NCBI RefSeq assembly: GCF_030052815.1
Contig: NC_079504.1
Location: 41,821,731-41,885,730, forward strand
Length of the DNA: 64,000 nucleotides
Direction: 5' to 3'
Origin: Hevea brasiliensis
Lineage: Eukaryota; Streptophyta; Magnoliopsida; Malpighiales; Euphorbiaceae
Shown: piece by piece, positions 22,893 through 34,742 of the stretch
Position numbering within the stretch: the stretch's first letter is position 1
How the letters are laid out: every line of letters starts with the position of its first letter
Made by a program: the position numbers and the translations under genes
Notes under the pieces: model-generated
Told to the model about the DNA's origin: nothing
Seen by the model: only the letters and a program-made list of their open reading frames with translations
Databases searched by the model: none

Positions 22893-24988
22893 TGTTAGTA
22901 GTATGCCCTAGAGCATATCATTTAGTATGTATCTTGTACATATTTTTATTAATAAAAGGCATTTCCACTTTTTCATTTACATAATATATTTATGTGTAAC
23001 AGAAAAGGTCCATTGATATTTTGTTAGAAATATTATTCTTAAGTTGTTAAGAATATGAGTGATAATATTTCTAGCACAAAGTATCATAAATAGGTTCACA
23101 ATCGAGGATACTTCATAATAAGGACATGACTTATCCAGAAAGATTGTATTCATATTTGTTCCCAAGTTATTTATATGAGATATAAATAAGATGGAATGGT
23201 GAGTCTCATGCCATATAACAAATATGATAGGCACTTATAAATGATAAGTAGGCCGAACCAGTGACACTTATGACAAGCACATGGAGTTTACTCTTGTCAA
23301 TGTTTTGCCATAAATCATATTAGTGCATATAATCTTTAGAACTGAGATAGTACAGTTATCTTGTATATAGGTAGTTTGAGTTTAATACTGCTTTCATACT
23401 TGTACTATGTATGGGTATATGGGCATGTGTTGGCTCCTACTAGTTATATATGGAGGTAGGTGTTGATCAAGATGGAATCTGTTCCTCTAAGTAAATAGAG
23501 ATAAAATCCTATGTTCATTTAATTGTTCTTGATGTTTCAAGTTCCTGGCCAGGACAGATAGATTTATTCAGAAAAGAGTTTCTGATGAGAAAAATCTTTT
23601 AATCAAGAACTGGAATTAAAAGAGAACATAATATTCATAGCAAATGGAGTTTGACATAAACCATGACTCCAGCTTGAGTTGGGATTTTGTAACAGAGAGA
23701 TTCTAGTGCATGGTAACATATGATTATAGGTTCATTTAAGGTAAATCTTATTACTAATTGGGTGGCCATGGCATGCTATGCTAGGTGTTAACCATGGTCT
23801 ATGAGGTTCATAAAATGATTTAGAGAAATCATTTATGGTAAGAAAGAGTTATGATGATATTAAGAGTTGATATCATGTCTCATTGCCAATTAGTGATGAG
23901 CATAGTAAGTCACACACATACACAAGTTATCACCTATTTAAATATGATTTAATTAATTAATTAAAGAGTTTAATTGATTAATTAAATAGATTTGGTTTGC
24001 AATTAAATTGCAAAGTCCCTAGCATGACTTGAAACCAAATCTAGATTATTGGATGTGTAGTATAAATTAAATTTATATTTAAAGTGTTTAAATATGAATT
24101 TAATTGATGAGAAAATAATTAATTAATTTATATTTGATATAAATTAATTAGAAGAAGAAAATAATTATTTTGGGTTACGAACTCAAAATTAAGACACGAG
24201 GCATTTTGGTCATTTCACGGTGTGACACGTGGCACCATGAGATGGTGACACATGGGATTATACATAAGCTTGCCAAATGTTTTTTTTTAATCATGTAAGA
24301 TGATTAAAATCAAGATTAAATATAGGTTTGACACTTGGCACAATGTGATTGGGTCACTTAAACCTAGAGCTAATCAAAGGGTGACATGTGGCAAGGGTTT
24401 AATGTGTTAACCTAGCTATTTAAGTGTGGTTATGAAAAGAAAACATAACCAGCAGCCTCTCCTCTCAATTGTCACGCCACTTTGAGCCTCTCCAGCTATT
24501 TCTTCTTCATCTCTCATCAATTCAAAGAGATTAGCCATCAATCTCTTGAATTAAGAACGCTAGAAATTGTTTCTAGTGTCCTGTTTACATCTCTAATCTC
24601 TTAAAAGGCAAAACTTGAATTTCTAATTAATAGAAAAAGCTTTAGAAGCTGTTCAAGGGCTGCCATAGGTGTTCTTGGTGTGGACAAGCTAGAGGGACAA
24701 CATCTGGTGTCCTGAAGACGAATCTCAAAGGCGCAAACACGCTGCAGCACATCAAGAGGTTAGTGTAATCGTTCTTAATTTAATCTAGGGTTCTAAAATT
24801 AATCTGATTAATTTTAAAATCTTAAATGGCAAATACAGATCCAAAAACATATTAAAAGAGTTTTAATATGTTGTTTATCATTGAAATCAAATAGATAAAA
24901 ATAAATCTTGCATGGTGCATGTGACCCTAGGTGAAAATTTTTGAATTCAATGGTATAATCTTGTGTTTTTCACGCTTCCGTTCCTTCA
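22893..24988 (+). repeat. Copia 5' LTR
   Basis: 2096 bases, TGTTAG to TTCA. It contains CAATTGTCACGCCAC and a leader-like CTATTTAAG motif near 24416 that may serve as a TATA-type promoter. Short minus-strand frames inside both LTRs (22977 and 29572) are near-identical only because the LTRs are duplicates. Confidence 0.93.
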
Positions 24989-24990
24989 AT

Positions 24991-25005
24991 TGGTATCAGA
25001 GCCAC
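24991..25005 (+). other. Primer-binding site, initiator tRNA-Met
   Basis: TGGTATCAGAGCCAC begins two bases after the 5' LTR. This is the classic plant initiator-Met primer site. Confidence 0.93.
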
Positions 25006-26775
25006 TATATTTGCCATTTAGATTGTTGATTATATAATTTAATTGTGTGTTTGATCATGAGATCAAGAGATTCATTGCTGGTTGGATCATGAGGTGTGGC
25101 GGCACACATGGTGAAGCCACCATTGGTGGCGGCAACAATGGTTCCATGGGTGGTTCAAGGTTTGGCTTTTAATTCTGTAATTGTTGTATGATCTAAGGCC
25201 TATTCTTTGACTAATTAAAGTGTTTAATTAGTTGTTTTAATCACACAATTAAATTATGATTCAAATCAGAATTTTAAAAATTGTTTGAATGTGATTCAAA
25301 TCTGAATTTTAAAAGTTGTTTGAATGTGATTCAAATCTGAATTTTTAAAGTTGTTTGAATCATATTTAAATCTGATTTTTTAAAATTGATTCAATAAAAT
25401 TCAGATCTGATTTTTTAAAAAATGTTTGAATGTGATTCAAATCTGATTTTTTAAAAAATGTTTGAATGTGATTCAAATCTGAATTTTTGAAGTTGTTTGA
25501 ATGTGATTCAAATCTGAATTTTTAAATTTGTTTGAATGAGATTCAAATCTGAATTTTTAAATTTATTTGAATCATATTCAAATCTGGATTTTTAAGTTGA
25601 ATATGAGATATTCAATTTAATTTAAGTATGTATGTTTTATTTAATTGTTAAATAGTGATATGCATGATGGATGATCATGGACTATAAAAGACCAATGTGA
25701 TTGGATTTATTTCTTTTATGTTTCTTTGGGATTGTAAATTAATTAATTTATTTTAATTTATTTTGGGCATGTATTATTAAGTTTGTAATAATTTTTGGGT
25801 TGTAATTTCATTTATTTAAGTTCTTGTAAATTCGCCTTGGTATGCCAAGGATTACTATGTAATATTGGATTGCAAGAAGTTCAAGGAGGTCAAGAGCATT
25901 GGTGGGACCAGTGGGAGGAATTCAATATCAAGTGTTGATTATGTACTCCTTCAGCAACTCTTGTAAAATGAATGAATGAAATGCACCTAGAAATGCCCTG
26001 ATTCAATTCTTGGTGGCTCAGAATTGAATCCTTTAGAAAGTCCATGATCATACCATATTTACTGCTTATCCATGAATGCATGAGATGTATGGGAATATAT
26101 GCAATTATATGATATATGCATGCTAAATGGATAATTTGCAAAGTGAGACCTTAATAGTAAATAAAATGACCATAAAATCTTCCAAATAAATGATTAAGTT
26201 GGAAATGCTATAATTAAAGTAATTATAACATAGGCCCTCCATTGGGGCAATTATTTTAAGAAATTTTAAATAGTTGCATAAGATGCAATTTATTGAAGAG
26301 ATTTTCTTAAGAATAATTGTTAAGCATGAGATGTTGTAAATATGTAAATTGTTTAGTGGCCAATATTGGATGTACCTGAGGACATTAAAATTATTTGCAT
26401 AATTACTGGCTCAATGGGATCAACTTAACTAATGCAAGATAAGTCAATAATGGATGTACCTGAGATTTTGAGCATTAGGGGCTAGGTAAAGGATTGAACC
26501 TCACATGAGATGTGATGGGCAAAGAGTTGCTCACTTATAGTTTATTGTAATTCCAATAATGGATGTACCTGAGGATGATCAATAGAATTATAAGAATTCA
26601 ATCACCCACTAGAAATCCATCCAACTAGGATTTCCGTTTTCTACTTTGGAAGTGTAGGATTTGCTAAGTTAGTGGGAGGACCAATTTGATTAAAAGACCA
26701 TAATCATTTTGGTTAATTACATGATACATTTACTAATTAATCTGGTTATTTTCTGCAGTTAATTTTCTGATAAAA
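25006..26775 (+). other. Copia 5' leader, non-coding
   Basis: About 1.8 kb between primer site and gag. It holds the 35-bp tandem array at 25258-25600 and four copies of the phrase AATGGATGTACCTGAG or close variants between 26360 and 26575. No gene is seen. Confidence 0.6.
25258..25600. repeat. Tandem array of about ten 35-bp units in the Copia leader
   Basis: Unit GATTCAAATCTGAATTTTTA followed by AAGTTGTTTGAATGT, with small variations. Some units carry ATATT or AAAATT in place of GTGATT. Confidence 0.9.
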
Positions 26776-27268
26776 ATGAGCACAAAACAACCACCACCAT
26801 CCAATATCCTTGCAAGCATACTTGATCACAATAGGTTGAGGACCTAATCATGCGATTGGCTAAGAAATTTGAAACTTGTCCTGAACCTTGAACATATAGG
26901 ATATGTTCTAGATTCAAATGTTCCTGGTCCCTTACCTCCAGAGGCCACACAAGAGGAACATGAAACTTTGGACAAGTGGAAGGAGCATGATATGAGAGCT
27001 AAGTGTTACATGCTTGCTTCCATGAGTAATGAGTTACAGAAGCAACATGAGAACATGCAGAGTGCGAGTGAGATCCTCCTTCACCTACAAGAGTTGTATG
27101 GTGAGCACAGCAGGAATGCTAGGTATGATATATCTAGACATGCTATTCCGTATGAGGATGTCCGAGGGCAGAATGTTGGGGATTATGTCCACAAGATGAT
27201 TCGGTGATTGAGCAGCTTGGAACATCTTGACTTCAACATGGATTTCCAACTACAGACGGATTTGATCC
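26776..27268 (+). pseudogene. Copia gag remnant
   Basis: The ATG at 26776 opens MSTKQPPPSNILASILDHN, the usual Copia gag start. An indel and TAA near 26845 follow. From about 26848 a second frame gives DWLRNLKLVLNLEHIGYVLD, then WKEHDMRAKCYMLASM and HLQELYGEHSR, typical of the UBN2-type gag domain. It is interrupted again near 27207-27268. The zinc knuckle is missing. Confidence 0.85.
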
Positions 27269-27676
27269 TTGATCCCTTCCGAGTCTTTTGAGAATTTTGT
27301 GACAAATTTCCATATGACTAAACAGGAATGCACCTTAGCTGGTTTACTCAACATGCTGGTTATTGCCCAAAAGGATATGCCAATCTCCTTTTGGGGATTT
27401 GCATTACAATCAGCTTTGTATATTCTGAATAGGATTCCGTCAAAATTAGTTTCTTCCACACCTTATGAGATATGGCATGGAAGAAAACCAAGTCTTAAGC
27501 ATGTTAAGATTTGGGGTTGTCCAGCTTATATCAAAAAGCTGAACACTGATAAATTGGAGACTAGATCAGAAAAAGGTCGATTTGTTGGATATCCAAAAGA
27601 TAGTTTTGGATATTATTTTTATTTACCTACTTCACAAAAGGTTGTGATAAGTAAAGATGCCACATTTCTTGAATAA
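27269..27676 (+). pseudogene. Copia gag-integrase deletion fusion
   Basis: The frame starts in gag (SFENFVTNFHMTKQECTLAG, then LLNMLVIAQ) and passes at about 27366 directly into the integrase C-terminal region (SFWGFALQSALYILNRIPSK, TPYEIWHGRKPSLKHVKIWG). About a kilobase or more that normally encodes the knuckle, protease and integrase catalytic core is gone. A TAA at 27674-27676 stops the frame, though the same frame continues in the RT segment. The fused product has no catalytic core. Confidence 0.85.
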
Positions 27677-28852
27677 CAGTTTGTTCAAGAAGGAGGTAAA
27701 GGAAGGAAAATAGAGTTAGAATTGGAGAATTCTGACCAACCAACAGATCAGATGGATATAGATCCATCTAGTCAACCTATACCCGTTAATGAAACATCTA
27801 CAACTGTTCCTCGTAGAACAACCAGGGTATCTCACCCACCAGTAAGATATGGTTTTCTTCATGAAGAAGAACAAGAGTTGTCTACTCATGAAGAAGTAGA
27901 TCATGGAGATGATCCACTTACCTATGAAGAAGCTATATCAGATATAGACTCTTCAAAATGGATTGATGCTATGAAATTCGAGATTGATTCCATGTATAAG
28001 AATCAAGTTTGGCATCTTGTTGACCCACCTGAAGGTATTATACCTATAGGGAACAAATGGATTTTCAAGAAGAAAATTGGTTCTGATGGAAAGGTAGAGA
28101 CCTATAAGGCAAGGCTAGTAGCGAAAGGGTTTCGCCAAAGGCAAGGAATCGACTATGAGGAGACTTTCTCGCCTGTTGCCATGCTTAAATCAATTAGGAT
28201 TTTATTAGCAATAGCTGCGTACTATGATTATGAGATTTGGCAGATGGATGTCAAAACAGCTTTTCTCAATGGATACATTAAAGAAAACATTTTCATGGAA
28301 CAACCTAAGGGATTTGAATCCCAAGATGGTTCCAAGGTATGCAAGCTAAAGCGATCCATTTATGGGTTGAAACAAGCTTCGAGGAGTTGGAACATCCGTT
28401 TTGATGAAGCCATTAAATCCTTTGGTTTTATCAAAAATGAGGATGAGCCATGTGTATATAAGAAGGTTAGTGACAGTGCTATCACTTTCCTTGTCTTATA
28501 TGTGGATGACATACTGTTGATGGGTAATGACACAGGTATGTTGACGACTATAAAGGTATGGTTGTCAAATACATTCTCCATGAAAGACTTAGGGGAGGCA
28601 ACCTATATTCTTGGGATTCGCATCTATAGAGATAGAGCGAAAAGAATAATTGATTTATCTCAAAGTCTATACTTGGAAAAGGTGTTAAAGAGGTTTAACA
28701 TGCTTGATTCCAAGAGACGATTGTTACCAGTGAGACATGGTATCCACCTTTCTAAAGAGATGTCTCCAAAGACACACAAGAAAGAGATAAGATGGCGAGG
28801 ATTCCATATGCTTGGCTATTGGAAGTTTAATGTATGCAATGTTGTGTACTAG
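27677..28852 (+). pseudogene. Copia reverse transcriptase
   Basis: Reads in the same frame as the previous segment. It shows SSKWIDAMKFEIDSMYKNQV, GNKWIFKKKIGSDGKVETYK, ARLVAKGFRQRQGIDYEETF, WQMDVKTAFLNG (first catalytic aspartate), SIYGLKQASRSW and YVDDILLM at about 28499-28522 (catalytic YVDD). The RT core looks intact. A frameshift near 28795, where RIPYA-like sequence is expected, ends it at 28852. Confidence 0.9.
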
Positions 28853-29478
28853 GCGGATATCGCATATGTCGTTAGTTTGACTAGCGGTATCAATCCAATC
28901 CAGTTTGGAACATCGATAGTCATCAAGAATATCCTTAAGTACTTGAGAAGAACTAAGGATTTATTCTTGATTTATGGAGGTGGAGACTTGCAATTGGATG
29001 GTTATACGATTCGATTTCCAATCGATATCGATGATAGAAAGTCTACCTGGATATGTGTTCATTTGTAATGGAGGTGCGATCGGTTGGAAGAGTTCCAACA
29101 GAGCACGATTGCAGATTCCACTACGAGTGAGTATATTCTTTGCATCGAGATCTTTGCAAAGGAAGTCGTTTGGATAAAGAAGTTCGTGATGAACTTACGG
29201 TAGTTCCTTCCATTGAGTCGCCAGTTCCACTACCAGTAACAATAATGGAGCGATCATACAAAGCTAAGGAACCAAGGTCTCACCAAAATCCAAACACATA
29301 GAAAGGCATTACCACATTATCAGAGATATAGTTGGGCAAGGCGTTATAGCCATGCAGAAAAATAACATCAGCTGAAAAATTCAGCTGATCCATTCACTAA
29401 GCTTTTGTCACAAGCTCAGTTAGATCAACATCTTGAGAAGATGGGTCTAAGATATTGTAATGAATGGCTCTAGTGCTA
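28853..29478 (+). pseudogene. Copia RNase H, decayed
   Basis: Short pieces in different frames match the Copia RNase H region: IKNILKYLRRTKDLFLIYGG, VFICNGGAIGWKSSN, and near the end AQLDQHLEKMGLRYCNEW. Many indels separate them. The polypurine tract follows. Confidence 0.8.
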
Positions 29479-29487
29479 GTGGGAGAT

Positions 29488-31586
29488 TGTTAGTAGTATG
29501 CCCTAGAGCATATCATTTAGTATGTATCTTGTACATATTTTTATTAATAAAAGGCATTTCCACTTTTCCATTTACATAATATATTTATGTGTAATAGAAA
29601 AGGTCCATTGATATTTTGTTAGAAATATTATTCTTAAGTTGTTAAGAATATGAGTGATAATATTTCTAGCACAAAGTATCATAAATAGGTTCACAATCGA
29701 GGATACTTCATAATAAGGACATGACTTATCCAGAAAGATTGTATTCATATTTGTTCCCAAGTTATTTATATGAGATATAAATAAGATGGAATGGTGAGTC
29801 TCATGCCATATAACAAATATGATAGGCACTTATAAATGATAAGTAGGCCGAACCAGTGACACTTATGACAAGCACATGGAGTTTACTCTTGTCAATGTTT
29901 TGTCATAAATCATATCAGTGCATATAATCTTTAGACTGAGATAGCAGCTTATCTTGTATATAGGTAGTTTGAGTTTGATACTGCTTTCATACTTGTACTA
30001 TGTATGGGTATATGGGCATGTGTTGGCTCCTACTAGTTATATATGGAGGTAGGTGTTGATCAAGATGGAATCTGTTCCTCTAAGTAAATAGAGATAAAAT
30101 CCTATGTTCATTTAATTGTTCTTGATGTTTCAAGTTCCTGGCCAGGACAGATAGATTTATTCAGAAAAGAGTTTCTGATGAGAGAAATCTTTTAATCAAG
30201 AACTGGAATTAAAAGAGAACATAATATTCATAGCAAATGGAGTTTGACATAAACCATGACTCCAGCTTGAGTTGGGATTTTGTAACAGAGAGATTCTAGT
30301 GCATGGTAACATATGATTATAGGTTCATTTAAGGTAAATCTTATTACTAATTGGGTGGCCATGGCATGCTATGCTAGGTGTTAACCATGGTCTATGAGGT
30401 TCATAAAATGATTTAGAGAAATCATTTATGGTAAGAAAGAGTTCTGATGATATTAAGAGTTGATATCATGTCTCATTGCCAATTAGTGATAAGCCTAGTA
30501 AGTCACACACATACACAAGTTATCACCTACTTAAATATGATTTAATTAATTAATTAAAGAGTTTAATTGATTAATTAAATAGATTTGGTTTGCAATTAAA
30601 TTGCAAAGTCCCTAGCATGACTTGAAACCAAATCTAGATTATTGGATGTGTAGTATAAATTAAATTTATATTTAAAGTGTTTAAATATGAATTTAATTGA
30701 TGAGAAATTAATTAATAGAGATTAATTAATTAATTTATATTTGATATAAATTAATTAGAAGAAGAAAATAATTATTTTGGGTTAAGAACTCACACAGGGG
30801 CATTTTGGTCATTTCACAGTGTGACACGTGGCACCATGAGATGGTGACACATGAGATTACACATAAGCTTGCCAAATGTTTTTTTTTAATCATGTAAGAT
30901 GATTAAAATCAAGATTAAATATAGGTTTGACACTTGGCACAATGTGATTGGGTCACTTAAACCTAGAGCTAATCAAAGGGTGACATGTGGCAAGGGTTTA
31001 ATGTGTTAACCTAGCTATTTAAGTGTGGTTATGAAAAGAAAACATAACCAGCAGCCTCTCCTCTCAATTGTCACGCCACTTTGAGCCTCTCCAGCTATTT
31101 CTTCTTCATCTCTCATCAATTCAAAGAGATTAGCCATCAATCTCTTGAATTAAGAACGCTAGAAATTGTTTCTAGTGTCCTGTTTACATCTCTAATCTCT
31201 TAAAAGGCATAACTTGAATTTCTAATTAATAGAAAAAGCTTTAGAAGCTGTTCAAGGGCTGCCATAGGTGTTCTTGGTGTGGACAAGCTAGAAAGACAAC
31301 ATCCGTGTCCTCAAGACGAATCTCAAAGGCGCAGACACGCTGCAGCACATCAAGAGGTTAGTGTAATCGTTCTTGATTTAATCTAGGGTTCTAAAATTAA
31401 TCTGATTAATTTTAAAATCTTAAATGGCAAATACATATCCAAAAACATATTAAAAGAGTTTTAATATGTTGTTTATCATTGAAATCAAATAGATAAAAAT
31501 AAATCTTGCATGGTGCATGTGACCCTAGGTGAAAATTTTTGAATTCAATGGTATAATCTTGTATTTTTCACGCTTCCGTTCCTTCA
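29488..31586 (+). repeat. Copia 3' LTR
   Basis: 2099 bases, nearly identical to the 5' LTR. Indels include an extra AGAGATTAATTAAT-like stretch near 30715 and a shortened stretch near 30790. The GTGGGAGA polypurine tract lies at 29479-29486. Confidence 0.93.
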
Positions 31587-31591
31587 GAGGT

Positions 31592-32139
31592 GACTCGACA
31601 GGGCGTATCTGGTCGAGCTCACAATGCACCATCACTGCCGCCGCGCTGCGGCTGATCTCCAGTACCTACGCGATGGAAAACCAACGCGCTAAGCATAACG
31701 CTTAGTGGTGCATAATTTATAATAACAATAATTTAACAATCTGAAATAATATCTGTAACTCATAATTTCTGGGTCTTTTTTTTTATTGCTCTTTGAAAGC
31801 AATTAACATTATCGGGATCTTTTATGATTACTTATTGTATTTTAAGTCTTAATTAATTTTTTTATCAGTGCCCAAGAAACCTATAACAAATTATAAAAGC
31901 TGGATGCACGGGTGTGTATTGGTTAGACAGCCGTATGTTTATCCAGTATACGTCTGTCAGGGATGAGGCTAGCTGTCGGGCATGAGACCCGCTGTCAGGC
32001 TTGTAAAGCCAGAAATAAAGTAGGCACAATGGCCAGTAAGTAGGCATATAGCCTGTAGAACAATCATACCAGACATATATTGTCAGTTCATGATTTTCTC
32101 GGTAGGCAGTACTGCTATCTGTAGTCCCTAATTGGTATA
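31592..32139. mobile_element. Solo-LTR-like element A, right part, truncated
   Basis: Continues element A after the GAGGT duplication. It matches 37146-37693 including TACGCRATGGAAAACCAACG and TATTGTCAGTTCATGATTTT. Similarity to element B stops after CCCTAATTGGTATACC. From here the Gypsy reverse transcriptase region begins, so the 3' end of element A is missing. Confidence 0.75.
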
Positions 32140-32664
32140 CCCTGTTTCTGACAGCAATTGGGTAAGTCCAGTTAATGTTGTACCCAAGAAAGGGGGCATC
32201 ACAGTAGTGAAAAATGAAAATGATGAACTAATACCTACAAGGATCAGAATCGATGGAGAATGTGTATAGACTATAGGAAACTGAATAATGCAACTAGAAA
32301 GGACCATTTTCCATTACCATTTATAGATCAAATGCTTGAGAGACTAGCTAATCATTCTTATTTTTGCTATTTGAATGGCTATTCAGGGTTCTTTCAGATC
32401 CCTATTCACCCAGATGATCAGGATAAAACTACCTTCACATGTCCTTATGGTACCTTTGCATATCGAAGGATGCCATTTGGACTATGTAATGCCCCTGCTA
32501 CATTTCAAAGATGTATGATGTCCATATTTTCTGACATGATTGAGGGTATTATGGAAGTGTTCATGGATGATTTTTCTGTATATGGTAAATCTTTCGATGA
32601 ATGCTTATCTAACTTGTCTAAGGTTTTGCAGAGATGTGAAGAGTTCAATTTAGTTTTGAATTAG
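32140..32664 (+). pseudogene. Gypsy reverse transcriptase, N-terminal part
   Basis: Frames show NWVSPVNVVPKKGGITVV and, after a frameshift near 32255, CIDYRKLNNATRKDHFPLPF, MPFGLCNAPATFQRCM and FMDDFSVYG (32560-32586). In the motif normally read as LDGYSGF, this copy has LNGYSGF: the asparagine at 32374-32376 replaces the first catalytic aspartate. TAG at 32662-32664 sits where the family usually has tryptophan before EKCHFMV. Dead on at least three counts. Confidence 0.9.
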
Positions 32665-32679
32665 GAAAAGTGCCATTTT

Positions 32680-34341
32680 ATGGTACAAGAAGGAATTGTT
32701 TTGGGACATCTTGTGTCAAACAGGGGTATTGAGGTGGATAAAGCAAAGGTAGAAATTATTGAGAAAATGCCACCCCCAACATCCGTAAAGGGAGTGAGGA
32801 GTTTCTTGGGGCATGCTGGATTTTACAGGAGATTCATCAAGGATTTCTCTAAGATTTCTAAGCCTCTTACCAATTTATTGAGTAAAGATGTGGAATTTCA
32901 TTTTGATACTAATTGTATGAACGCTTTTTGCAGGATAAAGGAAGCTTTGATATCTGCTCCTATTATGCAGCCACCCGATTGGTCATTACCTTTTGAGTTA
33001 ATGTGCGATGCTAGCGATTATGCAATTGGGGCTGTTTTGGGACAAAGGAAAGATAAGAAGGTGTATGCAATATACTATGCAAGTAGAACCTTAGATGATG
33101 CTCAAATAAATTACTCTACTACAGAGAAAGAGTTTTTGGCAGTGGTATTCGCAGTAGACAAATTCAGGTCCTATCTTGTGGGGTCTAAGGTAATAGTATA
33201 CACAGATCATGCAGCTATCAAATATCTCCTTCAGAAAAAAGAGGCCAAACCTAGGTTAATAAGGTGGGTGCTACTCCTTCAAGAGTTTGACTTGGAAATT
33301 AAAGACAAGAAAGGAGTAGAAAATGTGGTAGCAGATCATCTGTCTAGATTGAGGCAAGAACAAGGAGATAATTTGGGAAAAGAGCCCCCAATAGATGATT
33401 ATTTTCCTGATGAGCAACTGTTAGTAATCATGAATGCAAAAACCCCTTGGTATGCAGATTTCGTGAACTATCTGGTGTGTGGAATCCTTCCACCTGACCT
33501 AACATGGCAGCAGAAGAAGAAATTTCTTTTTGATGTGAAGGATTACGATTGGGAAGAGCCATTTTTGTTCAAGAGATGTGGAGATGGGTTGATTAGAAGA
33601 TGTTTAGCTGATGAGGAGATAGGGAATGTTATTAAAGATTGCCATTCTTCACTTTATGGGGGTCATATGAGTGTGACAAAGACTGCAGAAAAAGTTCTTC
33701 AAGCAGGGTTCTTTTGGCCACATATGTTTAAAGATGTGAGAAAGTTTGTAAATGCATGTGATAGGTGTCAAAGGATGGGTAATATCTCGAAGAGAGATGA
33801 AATGCCCCTCCAAAATATATTGGAAGTGGAACTATTTGATGTGTGGGGCATTGATTTCATGGGACCTTTTCCATCGTCCTTTGGACACAAATACATTTTA
33901 GTTGGAGTAGATTATGTGAGCAAATGGGTTGAAGCTATACCATCTCCAACTAATGATGTTAGAGTTGTGATTAAATTCCTTAAAAAGTTCATTTTTACAA
34001 GATTTGGAACTCCACGTGCCATTATAAGTGATGGAGGTTCTCATTTTTGCAACCATCAATTTGAAAGATTATTACAAAAATATGGAGTAAAGCATAAGGT
34101 TGCAACACCCTACCATCCACAAACTAGTGGTCAAGTGGAGATCTCAAATAGAGAGTTGAAAAGAATTCTTGAGAAAACAGTGAATAGTTCAAGGAAAGAT
34201 TGGTCACTAAAGTTAGATGATGCTCTTTGGGCCTATAGAACAGCTTTTAAAACTCCTATTAGCACCACCCCATTTAGATTGGTTTATGGGAAAGCTTGTC
34301 ATTTAGCTTTGGAGTTGGAGCATAGAGCATATTGGCCATAA
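32680..34341 (+). pseudogene. Gypsy RT C-terminus, RNase H and integrase core
   Basis: A single open frame: RT thumb ([31 protein letters not shown]), RNase H with [34 protein letters not shown] and [11 protein letters not shown], then integrase. Integrase has the HHCC zinc finger (CHSSLYGGH, then CDRCQR) and a D,D(35)E core with Asp at 33853-33855, Asp at 34030-34032 and Glu at 34138-34140. The frame ends at EHRAYWP, where one base seems to be lost near 34336. Confidence 0.92.
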
Positions 34342-34742
34342 GGACATTGAATTTTGACTTAAAAACTGCAGGAGAAAAAAGAATGTTGCAACTAAATGAA
34401 CTTGAGGAACTTAGATTGGATACTTATGAAAATGCCAAGGTTTATAAGGAGAGAACTAAGAGATGGCATGATAAGCATATTAGGAGGAAAGAATTTCAGG
34501 AAGGTGATGTTGTTCTCTTATATAATTCTAGGTTAAGGTTGTTTCCCGGAAAATTAAAGTCAAGATGGTCAGGGCCTTACACTGTTATAAAGGTATACCC
34601 CTATGGAGCTATTGAGATAGGCAATGAAACCCCAGGGACTTTTAAAGTTAATGGGCAGAGATTAAAGCATTATATTGTTGAAGAACCCACACAAAAGGTT
34701 ATAGAGGTTTCATGGCTTGGTTCCCCAATTAGGGATATTTAG
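34332..34742 (+). pseudogene. Gypsy integrase C-terminal domain
   Basis: Continues the integrase in the next frame: [20 protein letters not shown], then [10 protein letters not shown] and [20 protein letters not shown] followed by WSGPYTV, the GPY/F module of Gypsy integrases. It ends in TAG at 34740-34742. Confidence 0.9.

Larger units (their letters stand above)
22893..31586 (+). mobile_element. Ty1/Copia LTR retrotransposon, complete ends but internally deleted
   Basis: Two LTRs (22893-24988 and 29488-31586) start TGTTAGTAG and end CTTCA. The element is flanked by the 5-bp target duplication GAGGT (22888-22892 and 31587-31591). The initiator-Met primer site starts at 24991 and a GTGGGAGA polypurine tract precedes the right LTR. 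Coding order is gag, fused to the C-terminal part of integrase, then reverse transcriptase and RNase H, as in Copia. Part of gag, the zinc knuckle, the protease and the integrase core are absent, and several stops and frameshifts are present. I see roughly 25-30 differences between the LTRs, so insertion was fairly recent. It must have moved using enzymes from another element, or decayed quickly afterwards. Confidence 0.93.

Noticed and set aside
26759..26950. Minus-strand frame over Copia gag
   Set aside because: Antisense to a recognisable gag segment.
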